Below, in pieces: positions 15,892-23,186 of a stretch of DNA of 23,372 nucleotides. Below the pieces are notes generated by a model. It saw nothing but the letters and a program-made list of their open reading frames with translations. It searched no databases and was not told the origin of the DNA. Origin of the DNA: Dehalococcoidia bacterium (GTDB taxonomy: Bacteria; Chloroflexota; Dehalococcoidia; Dehalococcoidales; JAUWYK01); NCBI GenBank assembly GCA_030615865.1, contig JAUWYK010000023.1, forward strand, positions 1 through 23,372. Direction: 5' to 3'. Each line of letters opens with the position of its first letter. Position 1 is the first letter of the stretch. The translations under genes and the position numbers were made by a program.

Positions 15892-15945
15892 ATGTTTACT
15901 ATGTCACAGAGGTGGCCCCGCCGGGGGCCAAGACAGATTAGATAA
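15892..15945 (+). CDS. Small ORF between T-box and trpB2 (17 aa, possible leader peptide)
   Basis: An AGGAGG eight bases before ATG opens 17 codons, [17 protein letters not shown]. The single Trp codon (15913-15915) sits at the edge of a strong hairpin, GGCCCC (15914-15919) with GGGGCC (15924-15929). The peptide ends 35 nt before trpB2. The stretch AGGTGGCCCCGCCGG also resembles a T-box sequence. It could be a leader peptide for a second tryptophan-sensing step or simply a translated spacer. No similar peptide is known to me. Confidence 0.45.
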   Translation: MFTMSQRWPRRGPRQIR

Positions 15946-15980
15946 TACAATGGCTCAATAAACTAAAAAAGGAGGAAAAA

Positions 15981-17354
15981 GTGGAAAGAACAATGTATTT
16001 TCTTGACCAGAAGGACATGCCAACCCGTTGGTATAACATTCTACCCGATTTGCCAGAGCCACTACCACCCCTGGTCCATCCTGGCACCAAGGAACCCCTG
16101 CCTAGGGAAGGGCCCTTGCCACCACCCCTCTTCACTGATGCTGTTAACAAGCAGGAGTTCAGTACTGAGCGCTACATCGAGATTCCCGAAGAGGTGCAAG
16201 CTGCTTACCGCACCTACAGACCGACAGCTTTGCATCGAGCGTATCGGCTAGAGAAGGCTCTAGACACACCAGCCAAGATTTTCTATAAATACGAGGGAAC
16301 CAGCCAAGCTGGCAGTCACAAGCCTAACACTGCGATTGCTCAAGCCTACTACGCCAAGAAGGAGGGGGTCAAGCGCATGGCTACTGAGACCGGTGCCGGG
16401 CAGTGGGGCAGCGCCCTGGCTATGGGCTGCGCGTTCTTCGGTCTAGAATGCAAGGTCTATATGGTCAGGATTAGTTATAACCAGAAGCCCTACCGCCGCA
16501 TCCTGATGGAGACCTGGGGAGCAAAGTGTGTGCCCAGCCCCAGTGAGGACACCGAGGTTGGACGCCGTCTTCTAGCTGAGAATCCGGAACATCCTGGGAG
16601 TCTGGGAATCGCCATTAGCGAAGCGTGTGAGGATGCCTTCGCTCACGATGAGACCAAGTACTCTATAGGCAGTGTTGTCAACCATGTCCTACTCCACCAG
16701 ACCATCGTTGGTGAGGAAACAAGGAAGCAAATGGAGATGGCCAATGCCTACCCTGATATTATTATCGGCTGCGTCGGTGGCGGCTCAAACTTTGCCGGGC
16801 AATTCCTGCCCTGGATAAGAGACAAGATTAGTGGGAAGAAAAAAGACATGCGCATTATCTGTGTTGAGCCTCAAGCTGCCCCCAGCCTGACCAAGGGTCC
16901 CTATGCCTGGGACTACGGGGATGTAGCCGGGCTTGCCCCTATAGTCAGGATGTACACCCTGGGGCATACCTTTATCCCATCCCCGATTCATGCCGGGGGA
17001 CTACGCTACCACGGGATGGCACCTATCATATGCCACCTCTACAAGCTGGGCCTGGTCGAGGCCAGGGCTGAGTACCAGATTCCGGTCTTTGAGGCTGGCG
17101 TGAAGTTTGCCCGGACCGAGGGCATTATTAGTGCCCCAGAGCCAAACCATGACCTCAAGGTGGCTATTGACGAAGCCCTTAAGTGCAAGGAATCAGGCGA
17201 AGCAAAAACCATCCTGATAGCTCACAGTGGGCACGGGCACTTTGACCTGGCTGCCTATGATGAGTACCTCTCCGGCAGGATGCAGGATTATGAGTATCCT
17301 GAGGAAAAGGTAAAGGAGGCACTGGCTCATCTACCTGAGGTACCGGGGGTATAA
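15981..17354 (+). CDS. TrpB2-type tryptophan synthase beta chain (PLP)
   Basis: 457 aa, longer than classic TrpB (about 400), as usual for the TrpB2 family (TIGR01415 type). The PLP Lys is K114 in [25 protein letters not shown] follows, and the phosphate-binding loop is [11 protein letters not shown] in the middle. The enzyme joins indole and serine to tryptophan. No trpA is adjacent, so it probably works on free indole. The start is GTG 15981, with AGGAGG five bases upstream; an ATG four codons later is too far from it. The Trp-specific T-box strongly supports a role in tryptophan supply. A terminator follows. Confidence 0.93.
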   Translation: MERTMYFLDQKDMPTRWYNILPDLPEPLPPLVHPGTKEPLPREGPLPPPLFTDAVNKQEFSTERYIEIPEEVQAAYRTYRPTALHRAYRLEKALDTPAKIFYKYEGTSQAGSHKPNTAIAQAYYAKKEGVKRMATETGAGQWGSALAMGCAFFGLECKVYMVRISYNQKPYRRILMETWGAKCVPSPSEDTEVGRRLLAENPEHPGSLGIAISEACEDAFAHDETKYSIGSVVNHVLLHQTIVGEETRKQMEMANAYPDIIIGCVGGGSNFAGQFLPWIRDKISGKKKDMRIICVEPQAAPSLTKGPYAWDYGDVAGLAPIVRMYTLGHTFIPSPIHAGGLRYHGMAPIICHLYKLGLVEARAEYQIPVFEAGVKFARTEGIISAPEPNHDLKVAIDEALKCKESGEAKTILIAHSGHGHFDLAAYDEYLSGRMQDYEYPEEKVKEALAHLPEVPGV

Positions 17355-17365
17355 ATGGATAGGTA

Positions 17366-17402
17366 GATAAGGGGCTGGGCTTATGCCCAGTCCCTTATCT
17401 TT
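17366..17402 (+). terminator. Terminator after trpB2
   Basis: A long stem, GATAAGGGGCTGGGC (17366-17380) with GCCCAGTCCCTTATC (17385-17399), one mismatch and a TTAT loop, then a short TTT. The last T's are also the start of the htrA -35 box. Confidence 0.75.
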
Positions 17403-17429
17403 GCCCTAATTTTGCCCGCATGCTACAAT
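17401..17429 (+). promoter_or_regulatory. Promoter of htrA
   Basis: TTGCCC (17401-17406), 17 bp, TACAAT (17424-17429). The ATG at 17439 is nine bases after the -10 box, so the mRNA would begin almost at the start codon. Confidence 0.7.
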
Positions 17430-17438
17430 AAAACAGTA

Positions 17439-18560
17439 ATGAAACGGGCAAACATAAAATACCTTCTAATCTCGCTCATCATAATCCTAGCTCTTTCGCT
17501 GGGCAGTGGTTGCTTCTATATTGAGACTCCCTCACCACCACCAAGCCCACCACCCACCGACACCACTACCCCAATTGACCCCAGCTGGACACTACCCTCA
17601 GTAGAAAGTCAAGCCCCCACATTACCTGATATTGCTAATGTTGTAGCTAAGGTTAAACCTTCGGTAGTAGCCATCAACACCGAGGTCATAGCCCTTGACA
17701 TTTTCAACCGACCATTTACTCAAAAGGGGGCCGGCTCAGGGTGGATTATAGATGAGGATGGAATCATTATAACCAATAACCATGTGGTAGGAGGAGCTGA
17801 GAGTGTCACTGTAATTCTGGCTGATGGCAGAACCTTCCCGGTGGACTTGAATACGGTAGCCCTTGACCCGATAACAGATTTAGCTGTTTTAAAAATCGAC
17901 GCTGAAAACTTGCCAGCAGCTACGGTAGGAGATTCTCTTAAATTAAGAGTCGGTGATTGGGTGGTGGCTATCGGCAATGCGCTAGGGGAAGGGATAAGTG
18001 CTACTACAGGGATTGTCAGCTCGATAAAGGCTCGTCTGGATATAGCCCCAGGGCAATCGTTATATAATTTGGTTCAAACTGATGCTGCTATCAACCCTGG
18101 TAATAGTGGTGGACCATTGGTGAATATGGCGGGAGAGGTAATCGGTATCACTAGTATCAAGTGGAAAGAGCTGGGTGTTGAGGGTGTGGGCTGGGCAATA
18201 AGCACCTATGAAGCGATACCAATTATCGAGCAACTGATTAAATATCATTATGTAAAGCGTGCCTACCTTGGAGTAACTCTCGATTATGTAGTACCATTCT
18301 GGATTCAAAGATATAACCTAGCGGTCGATAAGGGAGCTTTGATTAGATTTGTTGATCCTGGTAGTCCAGCCGATCAAGCTGGACTAAAGGAAGGCGATGT
18401 CATTACCAAATTTGGTGACCAAGAGGTAGTTGATCTAAATGACCTGATACGGGCTATACAAACTTCACAAATAAGGCAAACCGTAGAAATAGGTTACTGG
18501 CGCAATGCTACTAAAAATACCACTAATGTCACCCTTATCGAAAGACCTCAGCCCTTCTAA
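17439..18560 (+). CDS. HtrA/Deg-type serine protease with one PDZ domain, membrane anchored
   Basis: Extracytoplasmic trypsin-like protease for quality control of exported proteins. Starting at ATG 17439 (373 aa), a basic N-terminus and hydrophobic stretch (about residues 6-21) end in SLGSGC. Cys25 may be lipidated, but position -3 is Gly, so it could be an uncleaved anchor instead. A Pro/Ser/Thr linker follows. The protease domain has His115 (NNHVV), Asp147 (DLAVLK) and Ser223 (NPGNSGGPL), all intact. One PDZ domain follows (YLGVTL, GSPADQAGLKEGDVI). A TTG at 17412 in frame adds nine residues and overlaps the promoter, so I reject it. The gene ends one base from convergent ileS. Confidence 0.94.
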   Translation: MKRANIKYLLISLIIILALSLGSGCFYIETPSPPPSPPPTDTTTPIDPSWTLPSVESQAPTLPDIANVVAKVKPSVVAINTEVIALDIFNRPFTQKGAGSGWIIDEDGIIITNNHVVGGAESVTVILADGRTFPVDLNTVALDPITDLAVLKIDAENLPAATVGDSLKLRVGDWVVAIGNALGEGISATTGIVSSIKARLDIAPGQSLYNLVQTDAAINPGNSGGPLVNMAGEVIGITSIKWKELGVEGVGWAISTYEAIPIIEQLIKYHYVKRAYLGVTLDYVVPFWIQRYNLAVDKGALIRFVDPGSPADQAGLKEGDVITKFGDQEVVDLNDLIRAIQTSQIRQTVEIGYWRNATKNTTNVTLIERPQPF

Positions 18561-18561
18561 G

Positions 18562-21500
18562 TCAATCCAGATGCTTTACCCCCAATAATATATCGTAGTT
18601 ACCTAATTTATAACTTTCAATAAAAGCACCTTTTTCGGGTGTCCCTTCAATAAGTTCCCTAGATAGTGTTTCTTGCTTAATATAGTCAGCAAAATCCTCC
18701 ATTACCTGCCTGACATAAGCCTCCCCCTGGTAATAGGTGGTAATATGGTCAGCAATATCAAACCCGGCCGAGCGTCGCATCATCTGCAACCGATGCACTA
18801 TCTCCCGCGCTAATCCCTCAGCCGCCAATTCCGGGGAAATGTCGGTTGGGACAGCCACATTATAAACACCACCACTTACAGGATATTTCTCCCCTTTTTT
18901 CCTATCGACTTCCAGCCCACTGACTACATAGCCATACCCATCGAGTTTTGTTACTTCTGTGTTGCTTTTAATCTTTAAATCTTTTACATTCAGTTCTTCC
19001 ATAATTTGGTGCTTCAGTCGCTCTAAACTTGCTTCTTCATCAGGACTCGACACGCTAACCACAACATGAGCTAAAGGCTGGCGTACCTTGATACCAGCCT
19101 TACTGCGGGCAGCCCGACCCAGGCTTGATACTTTCATCGCCAGCCGGGTATCAGCAGCCAAGCGCTGGTCAATCTTGCCCTTATCAGCCACTGGAAAATC
19201 AGTCAGGTGCACGCTGTCTGGAGCCTCAGGGAATGCTGAACAGACCAGGTTTTGATACAGTTCCTCAGCCAAGAAGGGAGTAAATGGAGCCAGCAGCTTG
19301 GATAGCGTAACCAGGCACTGGTAAAGTGTAGTATATGCCGATAGTTTATCAGCATCACTCTCACTCTTCCAGAACCGTCTCCGACTCCGGCGCACATACC
19401 AGTTGGACAGGTAATCGACAAAGCTTTCAATCTTCCTCCCCGCCTCAGTCGGGTTATAACTGTCCAGCGCCGTATCAACATCAACTATAAGCTGATTAAG
19501 CTCAGAGATAATCCACCTGTCAAGCTCTGACTGAGAAGATGGAGCTTCTTCAGGAGTGGGAGTGAAGCGGTCTATATTAGCATAGGTAACAAAGAAGGAG
19601 TAAACATTCCACAGCGTCAACAAAAAGCGTCGTGTTACCTCAGCTACCACACCCTCAGAGAAACGGCGCACGTTACCCGGTGGCGAGGCAGTAAGACAAT
19701 ACCAGCGCAGGGCATCAGCCCCATATTTATTAATCACCGCCCATGGCTCGACTACATTGCCCTTTGCCTTGCTCATCTTCTCTCCCCTGGCATCAAGGAT
19801 GTGCCCCAGACAGATAACATTCTTGAAACAGGGACGATTAAATAGCAAGGTAGATATAGCATGCAGACTGTAAAACCAGCCCCGAGTCTGGTCAACCGCC
19901 TCACAGATATAATCGGCGGGAAATCGCCCATCCTCAAGTAAACTCTCATTGTCAAATGGATAGTGCCACTGGGCTATTGGCATGGCACCGGAATCAAACC
20001 AGCAGTCAATCACCTCAGGCACCCGCCTCATTTTTGCCCCGCACTCAGGGCAATCAAAGGTTAGCTCATCAACAAAGGGACGATGTAAGTCCAGGGGCTT
20101 TCTTATTCCGACAACCCCAGCCTTACTCTCTAACTCCTCCACACCACCGATGCACTCATACTTTCCACAAGACTCACAGCGCCATAAGTTGAGTGGTGTC
20201 CCCCAGTAGCGCTCCCGAGAAAACGCCCAGTCAACATTATTCTCCAGCCAATCACCAAACCGCCCATACTTGATATGCTCCGGATACCAGTTTATCTCCT
20301 CATTACCAGCAATAAGCCTTTCTTTAACCGCTGTTGTCTTGATATACCAGGTCTGCTTGGCGTAATAAAGGAGGGGCGTCTCACACCGCCAGCAGAAGGG
20401 ATAGGTGTGGCGAATCGTCTCACTGCGAAGGAGCAGTCCCCTTGACTTCAGGTCATCTAAAATAAGCGGGTCAGCATCCTTAACAAACTTACCAGAGAAA
20501 GGATAGGTACCGGTAATAATACCCTGCAAATCTACCGGATGGACAAAGTCAAGTCCATTTTCTACGCCGGCATCATAGTCTACTTCACCATAAGCCGGAG
20601 CCATGTGGACAATGCCAGTTCCTTCTTCCATAGAAACAAAATCGGTAGCAATTATGCTATAGGTTAAGTCCTTCACCGACTCCTGTAGTGGGAGTCCTGG
20701 GCTCATGTGCCTGCGTTCCACTCCATACCTATGAGGATTAAATAAAGGCTCATATTGAAGGTGTACAAGGTCACTTCCGTTTACCTTTGCCACTACCTTG
20801 TAGCTCTCAAGCCCCACTGACCCAAGCAAGGCAGAGGCTAGAATAAGATATTCATCCCCTACTTCTACCACTGCATATTCAGCGTCAGCGGCTACTGCCA
20901 GGGCAGTATTACCCGGCAGTGTCCACGGGGTGGTAGTCCAGGCAAGGAGGTAGGTTGGCAAGTCAGGGCGAGCACCAAACTTTTGTAAATGCTCGCGAAC
21001 AGCTCTGTCCGATACTCGGAACTTTATGTAAACTGAGGGGTCATCAGCATCCTGATAGCCGAGGGCAACCTCATGGGAGCTGAGGGAGGTGCCACACCGG
21101 GGACAGTGAGGGGTTACCTTATAGCCCTGGTAGATTAGACCCTTGTCCCACATCTGCTTTATTGCCCACCAAACGGTCTCAATATATTTATTGTCCATAG
21201 TGATGTAAGGATGTTTCAGGTCAACCCAGAAGGCGATGCGCTCGGTCATTGCCTCCCACTCCTTAAGATAGCCAAAAACACTCTCCCGGCAGCGGGCATT
21301 AAATTGGGCAACGCCATGCTCCTCAATCTGGGCTTTACTGGAAAGACCCAGCTCTTTTTCCACCTCTAACTCTATAGGTAATCCGTGCGTATCCCAGCCT
21401 GCCATGCGCTGGGTATAACAGCCCTTCAGTGCTTTATAGCGTGGTATAACATCCTTGAATACACGAGCCAGCACGTGATGGATACCCGGGCTACCATTAA

Positions 21501-21648
21501 CTGTAGGTGGTCCCTCATATAACACGAAGCGGCGGGCACCCCGGCGAGCTTCTACGCTCCGCTCAAAGGCATTGTTCTCCTTCCACAAGCTAAGTATCTT
21601 CTCCTCAACCTGTGGAAAACTCACCTTGCTACTTACTGGATGGAACAT
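18562..21648 (-). CDS. ileS: Isoleucyl-tRNA synthetase, type 2 (GXHH motif)
   Basis: Charges tRNA-Ile. 1028 aa, full length. The first signature, HxGH in most class I enzymes, reads GIHH (residues 55-58, in NGSPGIHHVLAR), the GXHH form described for IleRS2. The second is KMSKA (624-628). The editing domain is present (TTTPWTLPGNTALAV). Zinc-type Cys pairs occur in CPRCG, CWRCE, CESCG and CPECG. The C-terminal part follows the IleRS2 pattern, without the Cys-rich finger of type 1. IleRS2 enzymes are known for high resistance to mupirocin, so the host is predicted to be resistant. The ATG has AAGGG eight bases before it. Its leader is an Ile T-box. Confidence 0.97.
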   Translation of the reverse strand: MFHPVSSKVSFPQVEEKILSLWKENNAFERSVEARRGARRFVLYEGPPTVNGSPGIHHVLARVFKDVIPRYKALKGCYTQRMAGWDTHGLPIELEVEKELGLSSKAQIEEHGVAQFNARCRESVFGYLKEWEAMTERIAFWVDLKHPYITMDNKYIETVWWAIKQMWDKGLIYQGYKVTPHCPRCGTSLSSHEVALGYQDADDPSVYIKFRVSDRAVREHLQKFGARPDLPTYLLAWTTTPWTLPGNTALAVAADAEYAVVEVGDEYLILASALLGSVGLESYKVVAKVNGSDLVHLQYEPLFNPHRYGVERRHMSPGLPLQESVKDLTYSIIATDFVSMEEGTGIVHMAPAYGEVDYDAGVENGLDFVHPVDLQGIITGTYPFSGKFVKDADPLILDDLKSRGLLLRSETIRHTYPFCWRCETPLLYYAKQTWYIKTTAVKERLIAGNEEINWYPEHIKYGRFGDWLENNVDWAFSRERYWGTPLNLWRCESCGKYECIGGVEELESKAGVVGIRKPLDLHRPFVDELTFDCPECGAKMRRVPEVIDCWFDSGAMPIAQWHYPFDNESLLEDGRFPADYICEAVDQTRGWFYSLHAISTLLFNRPCFKNVICLGHILDARGEKMSKAKGNVVEPWAVINKYGADALRWYCLTASPPGNVRRFSEGVVAEVTRRFLLTLWNVYSFFVTYANIDRFTPTPEEAPSSQSELDRWIISELNQLIVDVDTALDSYNPTEAGRKIESFVDYLSNWYVRRSRRRFWKSESDADKLSAYTTLYQCLVTLSKLLAPFTPFLAEELYQNLVCSAFPEAPDSVHLTDFPVADKGKIDQRLAADTRLAMKVSSLGRAARSKAGIKVRQPLAHVVVSVSSPDEEASLERLKHQIMEELNVKDLKIKSNTEVTKLDGYGYVVSGLEVDRKKGEKYPVSGGVYNVAVPTDISPELAAEGLAREIVHRLQMMRRSAGFDIADHITTYYQGEAYVRQVMEDFADYIKQETLSRELIEGTPEKGAFIESYKLGNYDILLGVKHLD

Positions 21649-21665
21649 AATAAAACCCTTTCTAT

Positions 21666-21947
21666 ATAAAAATCCCGTCCTCTAGGGACGGAATTTAACA
21701 ATCCGCGGTACCACCCTATTTCCCCCACCATAAGCGGGGGCACTCCTTTAGGGCACATCTACATACCCTCGTCTCTGATAACGGCTGACGACACCGACCA
21801 AGTCTACTAAATGGTCTAGATTTACCATACCACCGTTCGGTTGGTAGCTCGGGAGGGATTTTCAGGGAGCAGCCACATCTGCTTCCACCCTACCAGACTC
21901 GCTGGGTGTCCGCTATCCCCCTACTCTTCTCCGTCATTGCCTCTCCA
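21666..21947 (-). promoter_or_regulatory. T-box riboswitch, isoleucine specific
   Basis: Leader of ileS. The T-box sequence AGGGTGGTACCGCGG is at 21717-21703 and a terminator follows at 21695-21668. In stem I, CTGAAAATCCC offers an ATC specifier (21859-21857). The UGGU fits the A discriminator of tRNA-Ile. Uncharged tRNA-Ile should allow ileS transcription. It fills most of the gene-free stretch 21649-22062, which also holds two divergent promoters. The 5' end is inferred. Confidence 0.92.
21668..21695 (-). terminator. T-box regulated terminator of ileS leader
   Basis: Minus strand stem AATTCCGTCC/GGACGGGATT around a CTAGA loop, ending in five T. Confidence 0.85.
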
Positions 21948-21953
21948 AGCTAA

Positions 21954-21982
21954 AGGTTAGCACAGTCAAAAAAATAAATCAA
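21954..21982 (-). promoter_or_regulatory. Promoter of ileS T-box leader
   Basis: Minus strand TTGATT (21982-21977), 17 bp, TAACCT (21959-21954), about 12 bases before the inferred leader start. Confidence 0.55.
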
Positions 21983-22019
21983 CTGGGGTCATTTATCAAG
22001 GTAGCTTTGCCAAAGTTTT

Positions 22020-22049
22020 TTGAGCTGACCCCTCAATATATGATATAAT
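22020..22049 (+). promoter_or_regulatory. Promoter of smpB-ssrA
   Basis: TTGAGC (22020-22025), 18 bp, perfect TATAAT (22044-22049). RNA would start near 22056, about six bases before the smpB GTG. Confidence 0.7.
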
Positions 22050-22062
22050 TTAGTTTAAAGCC

Positions 22063-22527
22063 GTGGCTATAAAGACAGTAGCTACAAACCGCAAAGCCTA
22101 TCATAATTATCATTTAGGGGAGAGTGTAGAAGCTGGCATTGCCCTTACCGGCAGCGAGATAAAGTCAATTCGAGCCGGGAGAGTGAGCTTAGGTGATGCC
22201 TATATTAGACCTGAGGCGAGTGAATTATGGTTGGTGAACGCTCATATTGCCCGCTATGAAGCAAGTAGCTATTTAAGCCATGAGCCAACACGACCCCGAA
22301 AGCTTCTACTACACCGTAAGCAAATTAACAGTCTTACCAGCAGGGTGGTGGAAAAGGGCTTTACCCTGGTTCCACTTAAATTATATATTAAAGATAGTAT
22401 CGCCAAGGTGGAGGTAGCCCTGGCTAAAGGTAAAAAGCTATATGACAAGCGAGAATCTATAATTCGCCGTGAAACAGAAAAGCAGATTAGACAAGCCATA
22501 AAGAGGCAGAAGCTTCAAAGGAGGTAG
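22063..22527 (+). CDS. smpB: SsrA-binding protein SmpB
   Basis: Binds tmRNA and takes it to stalled ribosomes for trans-translation. The 154-aa length is normal. Family motifs are ATNRKAYHNYHL at the start, EAGIALTGSEIKSIRAGRVSLGDAYI, KGFTLVPLKLYIKD, and a basic tail (YDKRESIIRRETEKQIR) that becomes helical in the decoding site. The start is GTG 22063, as the family begins here. There is no Shine-Dalgarno and the promoter is 14 bases upstream, so translation is probably leaderless or nearly so. The gene for its RNA partner follows after 26 nt, and the two probably share a transcript. Confidence 0.97.
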   Translation: MAIKTVATNRKAYHNYHLGESVEAGIALTGSEIKSIRAGRVSLGDAYIRPEASELWLVNAHIARYEASSYLSHEPTRPRKLLLHRKQINSLTSRVVEKGFTLVPLKLYIKDSIAKVEVALAKGKKLYDKRESIIRRETEKQIRQAIKRQKLQRR

Positions 22528-22553
22528 CTTACAGTCAAGCAATAGTAGTAAGT

Positions 22554-22908
22554 GGGGACGAGTGGGTTCGACAGGGGAAGTATGCTGCAGGATTGCAAGC
22601 CGAGGTGCCGTTACCCTCGTAAAACAAATGGCAAAGAATAACTGGCGAACCTGAATTCGCTTTCGCAGCCTAATTAGACAGGTTGCACATCCAACCTGAC
22701 CTCACCTCAATGGGTTGGGATTGGGTGCCGAAAAATTGAGGTGCCACCGCTTGGATGTCGATAAGGGCGGTGAAAGAGCTATCGGCTGGCTTGGCTAAAC
22801 TCGGTCAGCAGAGGCTAGCCAAGTAAGATTAAAGAGCTGACTAAGCTTGTAGTATATTCTGGGCAGCTTCTTCTGGACGGGGAGTTCGACTCTCCCCCGT
22901 CTCCACCA
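22554..22908 (+). ncRNA. ssrA: tmRNA (transfer-messenger RNA)
   Basis: About 355 nt. The 5' end GGGGACGAGTGGGTTCGACAGG and the 3' end GGAGTTCGACTCTCC...CGTCTCCACCA form the tRNA-like domain; GGGGACG pairs with CGTCTCC (one G-T) and CCA is encoded. The tag frame is 22644-22673, GGC GAA CCT GAA TTC GCT TTC GCA GCC TAA, giving GEPEFAFAA. It starts with Gly, not Ala, and ends in the -FAA/-LAA type degradation signal. The other two frames hit stops before a plausible hydrophobic tail. A strong terminator follows. No separate promoter is evident, so it is probably processed from the smpB transcript. Confidence 0.93.
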
Positions 22909-22918
22909 ACGAAATTAA

Positions 22919-22949
22919 AACGCTAGCTTTTTACCGCTAGCGTTTTTTT
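22919..22949 (+). terminator. Terminator after ssrA
   Basis: Nine-base stem AACGCTAGC (22919-22927) with GCTAGCGTT (22936-22944), then continued T to 22949. Confidence 0.92.
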
Positions 22950-22965
22950 CTTGGAAAATCGTTTC

Positions 22966-23005
22966 GGGACGGTGGAGTTCGGTTCCAAACCCGTCTCCCC
23001 GTCCA
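22966..23005 (+). repeat. Degenerate copy of tmRNA-end sequence
   Basis: This 40-nt stretch repeats, in order, GGACGG, GGAGTTCG and CCCGTCTCC from the tmRNA 3' end (22875-22904), with small insertions, and ends in CCA. It also resembles the tmRNA 5' end (GGGACG, GTGG, TTCG). It may be an old attachment-site duplication, since ssrA is a frequent integration target, or a decayed partial gene copy. Confidence 0.5.
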
Positions 23006-23006
23006 T

Positions 23007-23035
23007 TTGCATTAACTTCGTAAGGTTCATACAAT
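23007..23035 (+). promoter_or_regulatory. Probable promoter for the downstream methyltransferase gene
   Basis: TTGCAT (23007-23012), 17 bp, TACAAT (23030-23035). The RNA would begin near 23042 with a GACAAA-N7-TTTGTC hairpin (23041-23059) and carry a leader of about 145 nt. Nothing else stands out between 23060 and 23186. Confidence 0.5.
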
Positions 23036-23186
23036 AATGAGACAAAATGCAAGTTTGTCACAGGCAAGCACTACGTTATGTGAGCAAACAGACTTTCGTT
23101 ACACGTAGGATAAAAAGGGAGATTTATCAAATGACATGGAAACTTTCCTCCGGATAATTTATACTACTGCAATATAAGGTAGTATT

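Noticed and set aside
22636..22665. tmRNA tag read from GCA at 22632 (AKNNWRT, then stop)
   Set aside because: It has no hydrophobic C-terminus and ends too early; the GEPEFAFAA frame has the expected degron-like ending.
22966..23005. A second tRNA gene downstream of ssrA
   Set aside because: No cloverleaf with anticodon and D arms can be built; the similarity is limited to tmRNA-end blocks.
23047..23157. 36-codon ORF (MQVCHRQALRY...) in the leader of the methyltransferase gene
   Set aside because: No Shine-Dalgarno and no recognisable features; likely chance.
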